64,000 nt of DNA, taken from NCBI RefSeq assembly GCF_014633365.1, contig NW_026267107.1:1-64000 (forward strand). Reading direction: 5' to 3'. The DNA is from Diospyros lotus (Eukaryota; Streptophyta; Magnoliopsida; Ericales; Ebenaceae). A program made the translations under genes and the position numbers. The notes beneath the pieces are model-generated. The model was not told where the DNA came from. It was given only the letters and a program-made list of their open reading frames with translations, and did no database searches. Positions 43,059 to 54,411 of the stretch are shown piece after piece (positions within the stretch are counted from its first letter, which is position 1; every line of letters begins with the position of its first letter).

Positions 43059-45467
43059 CCCGACATGAAAGCTTTTCCTAATGATGCATCGGTCATGCAA
43101 ATCTTTCATGCGAAGCTTGGCCATTCGTACATTTTCAAATGCATCATTTCTTATTTCATCAAGCTCATTTAATTGGAGCTTCCTAGAGAAGCCTGCTTCG
43201 GTCAAACTCTTGTTGATTCTTTGAATTGCCCAATATGCTCTATGTTCAATTTCCACGGGTAGATGACAAGGTTTACCATACACTAATCTATATGGAGACA
43301 TTCCCAAGATCGTTTTATATGCAGTCCTATATGCCCAAAGAGCATCCACTAATCTCAAAGACCAATCTTTGCGATTGGTGGCAACGGTCTTTTCTAGGAT
43401 ATGTTTAATCTCCCTATTAGCTAGCTCAGCCTGACCACTGGTTTGGGGATGGTACGGCGTGGAAATCTTGTGCAACACACCATATTTTTTCATGAGACCT
43501 GCCACGACCTTGTTACAAAAATGGGAACCCCCATCACTAATGATTGCTCGTGGCATCCCAAACCGACTGAAAATGTTCTCCCTTAAAAATTTCACCACAA
43601 TCCTATGGTCATTACTCCTTGTCGGGATTGCCTCGACCCATTTGGACACATAGTCAACAGCAAATAAGATATACTCATGCCCAAACGAACTAACAAATGG
43701 ACCCATAAAGTCTATACCCCAGCAGTCAAAGACTTCTAACACCTGGATTGGTTGTAATGGCATCATGTTTCTCTTGGATAGACTGCCTAGTTTTTGACAT
43801 CGATCACAACTTGAACAAAATCTGTACACATCCTTAAATAATGTTGGCCAATAAAATCCACTTTGTAGAATTTTTGCAACTGTTTTCTTGATGGAAAAAT
43901 GGCCTCCACAAGCAAGAGTGTGACAAAAATTTATGACACTTTGTTGTTCATGATTAGGGATGCATCTACGAATGATTTGGTCAGGACAATATTTGAACAG
44001 ATACGGGTCATCCCAGAAAAATGTCACCACCTTCCTAAAAAATTTTTCTTTATCTAGTTTGGACCAATAATCTGGGATCTGTCTAGTGACTAGATAATTT
44101 GCTATATCAGCGTACCATGGAAAGGTGAGTGGTTCAGTTTGAGTGTTTGTTTGAAACAATTGTTCGTCAGGAAAGGAATCTTGGATTGGGTTTTCAAATT
44201 GATTAAGATTTTGGCATGGTAGACGAGACAAGTGATCGGCTACCACATTTTCTACCCCTTTTTTGTCTCTGATCTCGATATGGAATTCTTGTAACAATAA
44301 GATCCATCTAAGGAGACGGGGTTTTGCATCTTGCTTTGTTAATAAATATTTAAGAGCAGCATGGTCAGTAAAAACAATCACCAGTGACCCCACGAGGTAA
44401 GACCGGAATTTGTCTAGGGCGTAGACAACTGCTAGCAACTCTTTCTCTGTCGTGGTGTAGTTCTTTTGAGCCTCATTAAGAGTTTTGCTAGCGTAATATA
44501 TCACATAAGGTTTCTTGTCTTTCCTCTGACCTAACACGGCTCCTATCGCGTAATCACTGGCGTCACACATTAGCTCAAATGGTAGGGACCAATCAGGGGA
44601 CTGAATGATAGGTGCAGAAACAAGTGAGTTTTTTAATTTCTCAAAAGCAGCTTGACACTTACTGGTCCACTCAAAGGGCATGTCTAGGACTAAAAGGCGA
44701 TATAAAGGTTTGGCTATGGTACTGAATGAAGCAATAAAGCGCCTATAAAAACCAGCATGGCCAAGAAAAGACCTAACATCCCTCACATTCTTTGGGGCGG
44801 GTAATTTTTGAATTAATTCAACCTTAAACTGATCGACCTCAATACCCTTAGAAGAAACAATGTGTCCTAAGACACTTCCTTGAGTGACCATGAAGTGGCA
44901 CTTCTCCCAATTTAGCACTAAATGCGTTTCCTTGCACCTCTCTAAGACTCTTTCTAAATTTTTCAGACAACTATTAAAGCTATCTCCATACACTGAGAAG
45001 TCATCCATGAAAACTTCCACCACATTCTCTACCAATTCACTAAAAATGCTCATCACGCATCTTTGAAATGTTGCAGGGGCATTGCATAGACCGAATGGCA
45101 TTCGTCTGTAAGCAAAAGTCCCGAATGGACAAGTGAATGCGGTCTTCTCCTGATCCTCTAACGCAATTTCAATTTGATTATACCCAAAGTACCCATCCAA
45201 GAAGCAGTAGAAGGCATGTCCCGCTATTCTCTCTAAGACCTGATCCAGAAATCGAAGCGAAAAATGATCCCTCTGTGTCACGGAGTTGAGCTTCCTATAA
45301 TCAATGCACATACGCCATATAGTCTGGATGCGCGTAGGGATGAGCTCATTGTTCTCATTTGCTATCACAGTGACTCCTGACTTCTTAGGTACAACTTGAG
45401 TCGGACTGACCCATTTGGAATCTGAGATGGGGTAAATGATACATGCATCTAACAGTTTAAGAACCTC
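43056..45467 (-). pseudogene. Reverse transcriptase, RNase H and integrase (Athila-like pol)
   Basis: Longest open stretch of the element. Reverse transcriptase copies the [31 protein letters not shown] and the catalytic FMDDFSVYG (an FMDD box, usual in this clade). RNase H follows with [34 protein letters not shown] and [11 protein letters not shown]. Integrase inserts the cDNA: a zinc-binding HHCC region ([10 protein letters not shown].. CSSCDRCQ), then DDE residues in [18 protein letters not shown] and [17 protein letters not shown]. All three catalytic residues are present. The frame is open upstream of the first Met at 45368 to the TGA at 45468-45470 and ends at the TAA at 43056-43058. 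In the same frame as gag. Confidence 0.97.
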
Positions 45468-45740
45468 TCACTGGACAACTTCTTTCATGTTCGGGTTCAA
45501 ACGCCTTTGCATTTGCCTTACAGGTTTCGTATTTTCCTCTAAGAAGATCCTATGGGTGCAGGTGAGGGGGCTAATGCCATGTAGGTCAGAGATGGACCAT
45601 CCTATAGCTTTTTTGTGCATTTTGAGAAGATCTAGTAATGCTTCCTGTTGATGCAATTCTAGGCTTGATGAAATCACTACTGGCAAAGACTCCCTTTCAC
45701 CTAAAAATGCATACTTAAGGTGATTCGACAATGGTTTTCT
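45468..45740 (-). pseudogene. Protease-RT linker and RT N-terminus (Athila-like)
   Basis: Contains LPVVISSSLELHQQEALLDL and GISPLTCTHRIFLEE, the segment that normally precedes the RT palm in Athila. Bounded by in-frame TAG (45741-45743) and TGA (45468-45470), both where the family reads through. Confidence 0.9.
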
Positions 45741-47006
45741 CTAAAGTTGGGGTGGGCGGACCAAAGATGGTGGGGTTTCATTCCCAGGTAATTTCAATGG
45801 CTCTAGGCCAGGCATCAGTTGTGTGATCACCCTGGCTGACTCAACGTCAGGCTCTATCCCTTCTGAAGTTTGCTTCTCTAATTTATAAATAACCTGTTCA
45901 TAAAGAGCCTTCTCAAAGTATTCTTCACTTAAGGTCTGGATTAAATCAACTTCCTCCAATTCCATTTCGTCATTTGGTTGCTTAGCTACCTTGAAAACAT
46001 TCATCTCCACCGTCATATTCCCAAATGATAGTTTCATGATCCCATTCCTACAATTGATGATTGCATTCGAAGTAGCAAGGAATGGTCTCCCTAGGATAAC
46101 GGGAATAGGTGACTGAGGACCCTGGTGGGGCTGGGTATCTAAGACAATAAAGTCCACTGGGAAATAGAATTTGTCCACTTGGATTAGGACATCCTCCACA
46201 ATCCCGCGAGGAACTTTTACTGATCGGTCAGCCAATTGAAGAGTGACCCTAGTGGGCTTGAGTTCTCCCAACCCTAACTGCTGATAGACACTGAAAGGCA
46301 ACAGATTGACAGTAGCCCCTAGGTTAAGAAGTGCTTGGTCGACTTTTTGGCTTCCAATTATGCAAGTAATGGTAGGACATCCTGGGTCCTTGTACTTTGG
46401 AGGGGTCTTGAATTGAAGGATAGCACTTACTTGTTCCGTCAAGAATGCTTTTTCCCGCACATTGATTTTTCTTTTGACTGTACAGAGATCCTTCAAAAAC
46501 TTAGCATACGAAGGTGTTTGCTTAATTGCATCTAATAAAGGAATGTTTATCCTTACCTGTTTGAATACTTCGTATATGTCTGCATTTGTTTTATCTCTTT
46601 TTGATTGGGCTAATTTTTGAGGAAAGGGTGGTCGAGGTTCAAATTTGGTTCTCTCTTCAATACTCTTCCCTTTTACCTTTTGCTTTCTCTCTTGCTCTCT
46701 TTCTTCCTTATCGACTTTCTTCTTACCCTCTTTACTTCCTTCATTCACTTCCTCATCATTCATTTCATCATGCCCTTGGTCTTTTTTACAAGTGGTAGGC
46801 CACACTGTCCTAGGGTCCTCAGGTTTCTCAATTACTTTCCCACTCCTAAGGACAGTGACAGACTGGACTTGTTCATGATTCTCACTAGATGACCCTTCGG
46901 CCCTATGGGCTTGACCTACAGGGTTTGGACTTGGTTGTGAGGGAAACTTCCCTGGTTCTCTAACACTCAAGGTCTGAGTCAACTTAGTTAGCTGACTTCT
47001 CATGTC
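45741..47006 (-). pseudogene. Gag C-terminus and aspartic protease (Athila-like)
   Basis: The first half is a Lys/Glu-rich spacer (DKEEREQERKQKVKGK); the second is a retropepsin. The flap and body look normal (KVPRGIVEDVLIQVDKFYFP, VILGRPFLAT), but the active-site strand reads LLNLGATVNLLP where the family has LLDLGASVNL, so the catalytic Asp is replaced by Asn. Protease should cleave gag-pol; this copy would be inactive even without the stops. Bounded by TAA (47007-47009) and TAG (45741-45743). Confidence 0.93.
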
Positions 47007-47138
47007 TTATAGAGCCCTATTTGTTTGTTCTTGAAACTTGGCTACTTGGGTATTAGTTCCTATTTGACCTTGCATGAATTGTTGTAGGGTGTCCTCTAGA
47101 GATCTCCTATGAGGAAGTTGATATGCACCAGATGATCC

Positions 47139-48338
47139 TTAGTTTGGTTGGTAAGACTGTGGCTGTGAGGGGAATGGTGCATGGGGTTGGGCGGCAGAAT
47201 CATTTCTCCATGAAAAATTAGGGTGATTACGAGAGTTGGGGTGGTATGTATTGGAATTAGGATTGTACCCTGAGTAGTTCCCACTCTGATTCTGATAAGG
47301 CCTACCCTTTGTGTGACGTGGTTGTGCTCCAGACGCTTGGCCATATAGGACCTCTTTAAAAGCAGGAATGGTAGGACAATCTTCTGTCATATGGCCATTC
47401 GTCTCACAGACCACGCAAAGGACTTCCACTTCATGGACGGCCTTGGTTTTTTTTAACTCTAATTCTTCCATCTTCTTTGTTAATGCTGTTAACCGGGCAT
47501 TGATGTTATCACTTTCACTTATTTGAAATTTTCCTCGAGGCTGTGGACTGACATGCTCTCTTGAGTCTTCCAAAGACAATGGACTTACCTCCCAATTCCT
47601 AGTATTCTCAGCTAAAGTGTCGAAAAAATGAAAAGATTCTTCGGGTGTCTTCTCGTAAAATTCACCATTGCACATGGTCGACACTAACATCTTAAGGTTG
47701 GGGGTCAAGGCATCATGAAAAAAACTAACCACCCGCCACTGCTCAAAAGCATGATGTGGGCAAGTAAGAAGTAGATCTTTGAAATGATCCCAGGCTTGAG
47801 CAAATGACTCGGTGGGTTTACAAGCAAAGTTCATCATTTGTCTTTGAAGGGATGCTGTCCTATTGGCTGGGAAGTATTTCTTTAAAAATTTAGTTTGCAT
47901 TTCTCTCCATGTTCCTATTGATCTCGACTCTAATGTGTTCAACCACATTTTAGCTTTGTCCTTTAATGAAAATGGGAACAATTTTAGCCTCGCAGTATCC
48001 TCATTGACATTCTGATCGACACAAGTGCCGCAGACCTCTTCAAATTCTCTCATGTGGGTGTATGGATTTTCCGAATCCATATCGTGAAAAGTAGGTAACA
48101 TCTGAATGGTACCCGGTTTAAAGTTGAATCTATGATGGTTAACTGGAAGTACAATGCAAGAGGGAGTAGTTTGCCTCGGAGGGTGCAAATAGTCCCTGAG
48201 AGGTCGAAGCATTTCAGCTCCCAAGGGATCTTGATCAACATGATCACCCCCTTGAGCAGACATGTTATCATTTTGTTGAGACATTAGAGATTGTGAATGG
48301 ACTTCTTGTTCTAGCACTCTACCTGATCTAAGTCTCAT
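47139..48338 (-). pseudogene. Gag (Athila-like), 399 residues to first stop
   Basis: The ATG at 48338 follows the PBS by about 190 bp and opens MRLRSGRVLEQEV. Capsid-like text follows: VNHHRFNFKPGTIQML, FPFSLKDKAKMWLNTL and LKKYFPANRTASLQRQ. A zinc knuckle CVVCETNGHMTEDC (C-x2-C-x4-H-x4-C) lies near residue 310. Gag packages the RNA. The stretch stops at a TAA (47139-47141) in an Asn/Gln/Ser-rich tail, then at a second TAA (47007-47009). The related elements I know of read through here as one gag-pol frame. Confidence 0.95.
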
Positions 48339-48510
48339 ACACTGTTTAGTAACTAAAAGTTACCTAACAATTTTTTTTAAGTATACAGATTTTTTTCTTA
48401 TCTTTAAAATATTTACTTTTGATTTTGTTTTTTTTTTTTTGTTTTGTTTCGTTTTTTTTTTAAAAGTAGTAAAACAACAAAAATAACACACTAAGTTACC
48501 AATTAATCTC

Positions 48511-48530
48511 CCCGACAACGGCGCCAAAAA
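48511..48530 (-). other. Primer-binding site (tRNA-Asp)
   Basis: Minus strand TGGCGCCGTTGTCGGGG, next to the 5' LTR. It matches the complement of the plant tRNA-Asp 3' end with one mismatch (C to T in GTTGCCGG). Asp priming is characteristic of Athila. Confidence 0.88.
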
Positions 48531-48531
48531 C

Positions 48532-50171
48532 TGACTGCTACGCTACCCTGCACATTTATTTATCAAAACAACAACCAAATTTATCAAACATTAATCCTCT
48601 TGTTAAAGCAGGTATAGGGCGATTATACTCGCCAGTGTGCGTGTAGTACAATTTTAAATTTATAATTCGGTGAGTTCGAGTCGGTTCACATGGAGATTAT
48701 TTTGGATGAAAATAGAAATCACTGAATATTTGATTTTAAGAGGTGATTAAGATAATCTAAAGGAAATGATTAAAACTAAATTAACAATGAATTTAAGTAG
48801 CTTGGGTCAAGACAATTTTAGTGTCAAAACCAATTAATTCCCAACTTAATAGAAAAGATCAATAATATTCATCTGAATTAAGTTTTTCAGATCTGTCAGT
48901 AATTTTAGTTCAAAATAATGATAATTCTTGTTTAAGCAATCTCCATACATGGCATGGAAATTCTAAGTTAAGCAATTATCATAAGTTGAATTATATCCCA
49001 CAGACAGAATTTATAGGTACAGATTAATGATTTGGGCATGGGTATGAAAACATTTCCAGGTCTAGCAATCTCCATACGTGGCATGGAAACTCTAAGTTAG
49101 GCTTATGCTCCAATCCAAACTCAAAGATACACTATACGCACACTGCTCAAATTAAATCAGATTAATATTACACAATTGAAGCGCAGCTTTCTTTGGGAAT
49201 CATTGGCGTTGGACGCTGTCCTTGCCTTAACCCAAGATTGGATTTAGCTACTCATCTTCATTTGAAAATAAATTGGCAAGAATTTAAATGACGGGAATTA
49301 AAAGACAGTATTTAAAAGACTATTTTTTAACCGACCATATAGGCGGTATATAATGGAAAGACAATAATTGAAAGACTATTTTTTAACCGACCATATAGGC
49401 GGTATATAATGGAAAGACAATATTTAAAGACAATATTCAACCGACCATATAGGCGGTATATAATAAAAAAACAATATGAATAACATAATACAACTATATG
49501 GAAACAAAGGTTGAAGATTTATGAGAGAAATTCTAAGAACGAAACTATATTGAAACTAAAGTGAAAAATTTGAGAGAGAAATCTCAAGAACACAACTATA
49601 CTTTCATTATAGGAAAATTGAATGGTTACAAATGCATCCCAAGTGCTCTATTTATAAGGTAAAAGATGCAATAGAGACCACTCAATTATATAATTTAATA
49701 ATACAAAATATCTAAAGAAAAACAAAATAACTAATTTAAAAATAAAAGATAAGTAAAATATCTAATACATGATGTAAGCGATGATGTCATTCCAACCCAT
49801 GATGTAAGCGATGATGTCATCAATTTGTGGGACTTGGGATTTTCATATTTTTGGGCTTGGGCCTTCCTTGTTTTGGGCTGGGCCTTCCTTGTTTTGGGCT
49901 TGGGCTTGGACCTTCCTTGTGTTGGGCTTGGGCTTGGGCCTTCCTTGTGTTGGGCTTGGGCCTAGGCTTTCCATATTTTTATATTATTATATTATTATAT
50001 ATATTATATTTATTTTTTTTATATTTTATATATTTTATATATATTTTTATATTAATATTTTTAAACATGCACAAAATCACAAAATGCATGATAATATTCA
50101 ATTTAAACCATTTTAAGATCAAAATAAAGGTGAAATTATAACAAAATTTTTACAAAATTGATCACTAATCA
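48532..50171 (-). repeat. 5' LTR of the Athila-like element
   Basis: 1640 bp, TGACTGCTACGC to CACTAATCA. Nearly identical to the 3' LTR from its start to 50114. It differs by a missing 8-bp 'gtgtgcga' unit near 48640, a few substitutions, a small TTA-repeat length change near 49985, and an unrelated outer 57 bp (50115-50171). Its right end is fixed by the ATTAC duplication and by the empty site in copy 2. Confidence 0.9.
49645..49657 (-). promoter_or_regulatory. TATA box, Athila-like 5' LTR
   Basis: Minus strand TTATAAATAGAGC, about 515 bp inside the LTR on the transcription side. Confidence 0.65.
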
Positions 50172-51241
50172 ATTACGTCTATTTGTTCTTTTTCTGTGAG
50201 AACCTACGACGACACAACTTCTGGTTTAAGCCAGGGACCGTGCCTATTGCGTATGACTCATTAGGCTTCCGAATATGTTGGCAATGTATTGGTACAAACA
50301 CATAAGATAAGATTGGCCTCTAGCAAGGCATCATGATCATGCCTACCCAATTATTCAGAAGGATTCATAATTTGCAAATAACCTTTCACGAGCATGGTTA
50401 CCGTGTAATACGGTTCTCTCGTCAATGTATCTTATGTGATCTCAAGTATGGCGATGTGTTTCTTGATAACAATCACATGAGTTTTCTTCGGTCTTCTGGA
50501 TATATTCACTTAATTAGAAAGTAAATCAATAACTCCTTATTGATCTCTTTCACCATGGCCATGAATTTAAAGTGAATATCCACCGAAGGCGCCTTAGATA
50601 TATCATCCTCTATCAAGGGATAGACAAGTTCCATCTTGGTTATACACCCATCTCCATAAGCCTCACGATATACCCAACGATCGCCCACGTGCAGCCTTTG
50701 TCTAGGCCTATCAAAACAATGTCAAAGCATACCGGTCTTCTTATGAGATGACCGTGACAACCTTAGGTCCAAGGATTAGTTACACCTATCTCGTATGACA
50801 ATACCATCAACATATAACCAAAATGGATTCTCATGGTGAGTCATGTCCAGTGACACGTTCTCCAACATTGGTCACCTATGTACTTGTCTAGGCATCCCCA
50901 TGCCTATGGGTGTGAGACCCCCATTGCTATCACATAGCAAAAACATAGCACATACAAGTCTTACCGCAATTGTCAATGTCCATTGTTGACATTGCTACGA
51001 CTTGAGATGTTTAATGATGTCTAGAAACTGTGATGCATCATCTCACATCTTTATAGATTAATCACAGTATACATCATATGGACTTCTATCTAGTTTCATT
51101 CGGTTATTACAATAATAACAAGAAACTAATAGAATGACTTCTTGTGAAATTGAATAACTCCTTATTCAATAATAAACATGATTACAAATGTCAGTGTATA
51201 ACATGTCCAATCTGATTGGGTCCAGAGCACCTACACTAACA

Positions 51242-51878
51242 CCATTCAATTGCAATGAGCGAGGCCCTTGATGGCGCGGTGTACGTTGGTTATTATGATG
51301 CAACTCCAGATGTCCTTGGCGGACAAGAGATAGAGGTTACCTCTCGCCTTGACCAAGAGGCCATCAATGCAGCTCATGCCGCTGGTCGTGGGTAATTTTG
51401 TAGAGGGGTCGTTAACCCACAGCATTCTGAGCGTCGGGTCCTACACAATGAGGAGAGGGCCAATGGGCATGAGGCCAGGAATTTGCAGTGCATCGGGGGA
51501 TTTTGGATACGGATTCCATAAACATGCCCGAGGTTGGGGCACGTTTTTTGTATTCCACAATTCTTCCTCGAGATGAGGACCGCTACTTTCAAAACCCTCC
51601 TGATGACACGGATGATTTTGAGCGCCACCTGGCAAATGTAAGCCCTCCCCCCCCCCCTTTTTTTTTTTATTTGATAGTCTTTTGAGAGTTGCATGTTTAA
51701 ATTTTATTATAGCAGGGTGCTCAGGGTGTCATGGTTATAGATGCGATGAATCGAGCGCGCATTGCTTGTGCTGAGGCAGAAGTCGCTCAGTGGATGAACA
51801 AGTCTTGGCAATGGAATGAGTGGCCGGCGGCTGTCGAACCACCCCAGATTAGATATCTATGTATCTCTTCTCTAGTTT
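51242..51878 (+). pseudogene. Tat-type gag-like ORF, continuation right of the nested insertion
   Basis: Coding resumes after the CCATT duplication (ALDGAVYVGYYDATPDVLGG), then stops, shifts and shows NPPDDTDDFERHLAN. GT at about 51639 and TATAGCAG at about 51716 bound a predicted intron with a C-run and T-run. The next exon has VIDAMNRARIACAEAEVAQW, an amphipathic coiled-coil-like end. This is the C-terminal part of the gene begun at 36402. It ends where an LTR begins at about 51879. Confidence 0.55.
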
Positions 51879-53085
51879 GCAGCAAAGTGCACCCTAGGTC
51901 GTCTCTCACAAGGAGCCTCACTTTCTTTTACCAACAAGGAGAACCAATATAAACAACAGTTTGTTTAGGGGGGGGGGGGTTTGACAGAAAACTAAGTAAC
52001 AAAACAGAAAGACAAGGATAGATGAAAATCAGTAAATGAAATGCAACCAGCTGTGTATTTGTCCCCTCTGTGAAATCTTCCTCGTCCAACCTATAAATCT
52101 TGGCTTGTTAGATGTTTTAATCTCCGGATATCAAACTTAAAGCATCCCCAACAACCGTCCAAGGATTAGAATGATTGGAACAACAAAATGAATACAGAAA
52201 TCTCTTATAAACAAAATGCAACCATTCACTCTCTATTCAACCCATCCGGAGCTATGCAAGAACAACCATTCAAGCACATTATATTCATTTCCGAGATGTT
52301 ATACCAATCGGCTACAACACTCTGTTCTCTTAAGCATTTAACAGAAAATGAATCCATGCAAATTCACACAAACCTGCGATGAACTCCATGCATTCGAAAA
52401 TCTGCTCCAACTAAACCAAATGGAAATGAATAAGATTAAAACAAACAAACCATGTTTTTGCAGCTCATCCAGGACTCAGATTCCACACGAGTTCAAGATA
52501 CACAATCAGTTACAATAGCTTTAGCCTTTCATTACAGCAAGGAAGACAATATGGAGACAAAATGAAGAAAACAGAAAAATGCTAACAACAAGAAAAATGG
52601 CCAGAATCTCCTCTCTTTTCTCCTCTCCCTCCTGGAAAATAAGTGCTAAGAGGCCTTAAATACATGGCTAAGAAAGGAAGAGCTAGGAAGGCTAGGGTTG
52701 GGCCTAGTCCAACAAAAAAGAGAAGAAACAGAAGAGAGATAAGTGAGCCCAAAACAGCAAAATCGAGCAGCCCAAATCTGCTCCTTGAAAGTGAGCCCAA
52801 GCTCCTTTAGATGAGTCCCACAATTGCCCAAGGCCGGCCTACCCTCATGAAGTCCGAAATGAGCCACTTCAAGTCTTTTCTAGCTGCTTCTCTAGCCCAT
52901 CCAATATTCCCTAAAGCTAAGCAAGCTTGGATCCATAGAAGTAAGATAGAAAATAGTGTAAGGACGATTTGAAGTATAATAAAATAGAAACCATGAAAGA
53001 TCAGCAAAAATTACTTCAAATGGCGTAATAAGACTGAGGTGAAATGCCAAAATATAGCATAAATATGCATGCTATCAACTCCCCC
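51879..53085 (-). mobile_element. Gypsy-type 3' LTR, reverse orientation
   Basis: Right boundary well supported: on the minus strand TATGGGGGAGT (polypurine tract) is followed by TGATAGCATGCATA. The left end near TGCAGCAAAGTGCACC is a guess from style. It contains a G12 run at 51968-51980. Minus-strand frames at 52582-53007 are incidental. The PPT wording and 'agcaaagtgcacc' resemble Athila/Tat LTRs. Confidence 0.6.
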
Positions 53086-53100
53086 ATACTTAGACTTTTG
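53070..53100 (-). other. Polypurine tract and LTR junction
   Basis: Minus strand GTATGGGGGAG followed immediately by TTGATAGCATGC, marking the start of the reverse LTR. Confidence 0.6.
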
Positions 53101-53254
53101 CACTCCTGGGCAAAACACTAGACTCTATGACTCAAGAATAAAAATGTGGAAAAACACAAATCAGATGCAAGGTAAGTGTTCGAGAATTCATCATTCAAAG
53201 ATCATCTTTCCTCTACTTCCAAGAAAACAAGTGACATGGCAATTCATTTGTTGA
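53101..53254 (-). other. Internal 3' remnant of the reverse gypsy element
   Basis: About 150 bp of non-coding DNA beyond the polypurine tract, before the tandem duplication. No frame recognised. Confidence 0.35.
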
Positions 53255-53825
53255 GTGCGTTTTAGGGTTGGTCTACCTCAGGGAATCTGGGTTTGGCCAG
53301 TGATCCAACGTGGGGTTCCTACCAGACATCCTTGTTTGCCTGGAGACCTAGGCACCGGATTAACCAAGGAGTCGGGTTTAACCAAAAAAGCATAGCACCG
53401 AACTCAGACGAGGGATCTAGGTGAGTCTGAGGGCATAGGCGTCGGATTTTCTAGCGATCTTGGGCCAGCTCGTGGTCATCAGCACCAGATTGCAACTGGG
53501 TAACTCAACTCCGATAAGTAGAATCATGCCAGAATTATCACATGGCCATTTCATATTTTTTGGCGCCTTCCTAGGGTCGATCTACCTTAGGGAGTCTGGG
53601 TTGGGCCGTGATCCAGTGCAGAATTCCTACCAGAAATTAAAGTTTGCTGAGAGACCTAGGCACCAGATTAACCAATGAGTTGGGTCTAACTAAAAAGGCA
53701 TAGTACCAAACTCAGATGAGGGATCCGGGTGAGTCTACTGGTATTGGAATCGGATTTTCTGGCCATCCCGAGCTAGGTAGTGGACACCGAGACCAAATTT
53801 CCACTAGGCGACTTGACCTTTGGGA
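53255..53825. repeat. Direct duplication, about 310-bp unit, two diverged copies
   Basis: Both units share 'tctacct.agggagtctgggtt', then 'gatccag', 'ttcctaccaga', 'gagacctaggcaccggatta', 'aactcaga.gagggat', 'ggattttct.g.catc'. The second starts at about 53570. The copies differ at many sites. Function unknown. Confidence 0.8.
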
Positions 53826-53960
53826 GAGGGTGGCGCTTGGGGCATTGTACCTACATTACATTCCATGACACATACAAACAATCGGGCACATGGAGATTTT
53901 ACGTGGTTCGGCTTATAATTTTTCCTGCTCCACGGGAATACAGGGGGCATATTCTTTTAT

Positions 53961-54411
53961 TCATTGGGGGATATTATTACAATGAAAAATTAGAGAGAGA
54001 GAATCTAGACCCTGGGCTGGATCAGGTAACGCATCTTGTGACAGGCTTGGTCCTGCATCTCGTTCCTCGTCCTCTCCATTGAAGTTCATGACCGGTAGGG
54101 CCGGGAAGTACCTCTTGAGGTGCATGGTGTTCCAAGTTTTACCCATTGCCTCGCCTTCTAGCAGTATGCACGTGTTAGGTCCTAGCATTTTTTGGATTAT
54201 GTAGGGTCTTTCCCAATTAGGCCTGAGTTTCCCTTCTTCTCTGAGAGCATTGGCGATGACCGTTTTTCTAAGTACCAAATCTCCTTCTTTAAATTTACGA
54301 GGGAGAACCCTCTCACTGTAGTAGTTGGAGACTCTCCTCTGATAAGCTGCCAACTGTACCGCTGCCTTTTCCCTCAATTCATCCAACAGGTCTAAGTTCT
54401 CTCGTAAACGA
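53961..54411 (-). pseudogene. Tat-type integrase C-terminus (3' part)
   Basis: Minus-strand coding: ELREKAAVQLAAYQRRVSNY, FKEGDLVLRKTVIANALR and MHLKRYFP, the C-terminal domain of Tat-clade gypsy integrases. It ends at a stop at 53961-53963. Upstream it is interrupted at 54411 by the copia-type solo LTR; the first 14 residues of the open frame come from that LTR. The rest of integrase is at 56211-57185. Confidence 0.85.
54407..54411. repeat. 5-bp target site duplication (copia-type LTR copy 2)
   Basis: AACGA here, GACGA at 56211-56215. The mismatch falls on a synonymous Leu codon position of the interrupted integrase. Confidence 0.75.

Larger units (their letters stand above)
40893..50171 (-). 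mobile_element. Athila-like Ty3/gypsy retrotransposon, full length
   Basis: 9279 bp on the minus strand, exact ATTAC duplication. Order in its own direction: 5' LTR (50171-48532), PBS for tRNA-Asp, gag, protease, reverse transcriptase, RNase H, integrase, polypurine tract, 3' LTR (42600-40893). The tRNA-Asp primer, the gag sequence and the RT/integrase wording fit Athila. No envelope-like ORF lies between integrase and the 3' LTR, unlike some Athila members. The gag-pol region (48338-42825) is a single frame with five in-frame stops and no shift. Nearly identical LTRs over most of their length indicate a recent insertion. Confidence 0.97.
37583..51241 (-). mobile_element. Copia-type solo LTR, copy 1, holding two nested elements
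   Basis: Left terminus TGAAAGTAATGC, right terminus CACTAACA, minus orientation (read backwards it starts TGTTAGTGTAGGTGC). About 1.98 kb once the nested insertions at 38432-40825 and 40893-50171 are set aside. It is collinear with copy 2 (54412-56210). TATTTATAG at 37985 supplies a minus-strand TATA box. It carries no internal domain. Copia assignment rests on the TGTTAG start and general style. It splits the Tat-type gag-like gene. Confidence 0.82.

Noticed and set aside
46586..46892. Plus-strand frames rich in Ser/Phe/Leu over the Athila gag-protease linker
   Set aside because: Antisense shadow of the Lys/Glu-rich linker.
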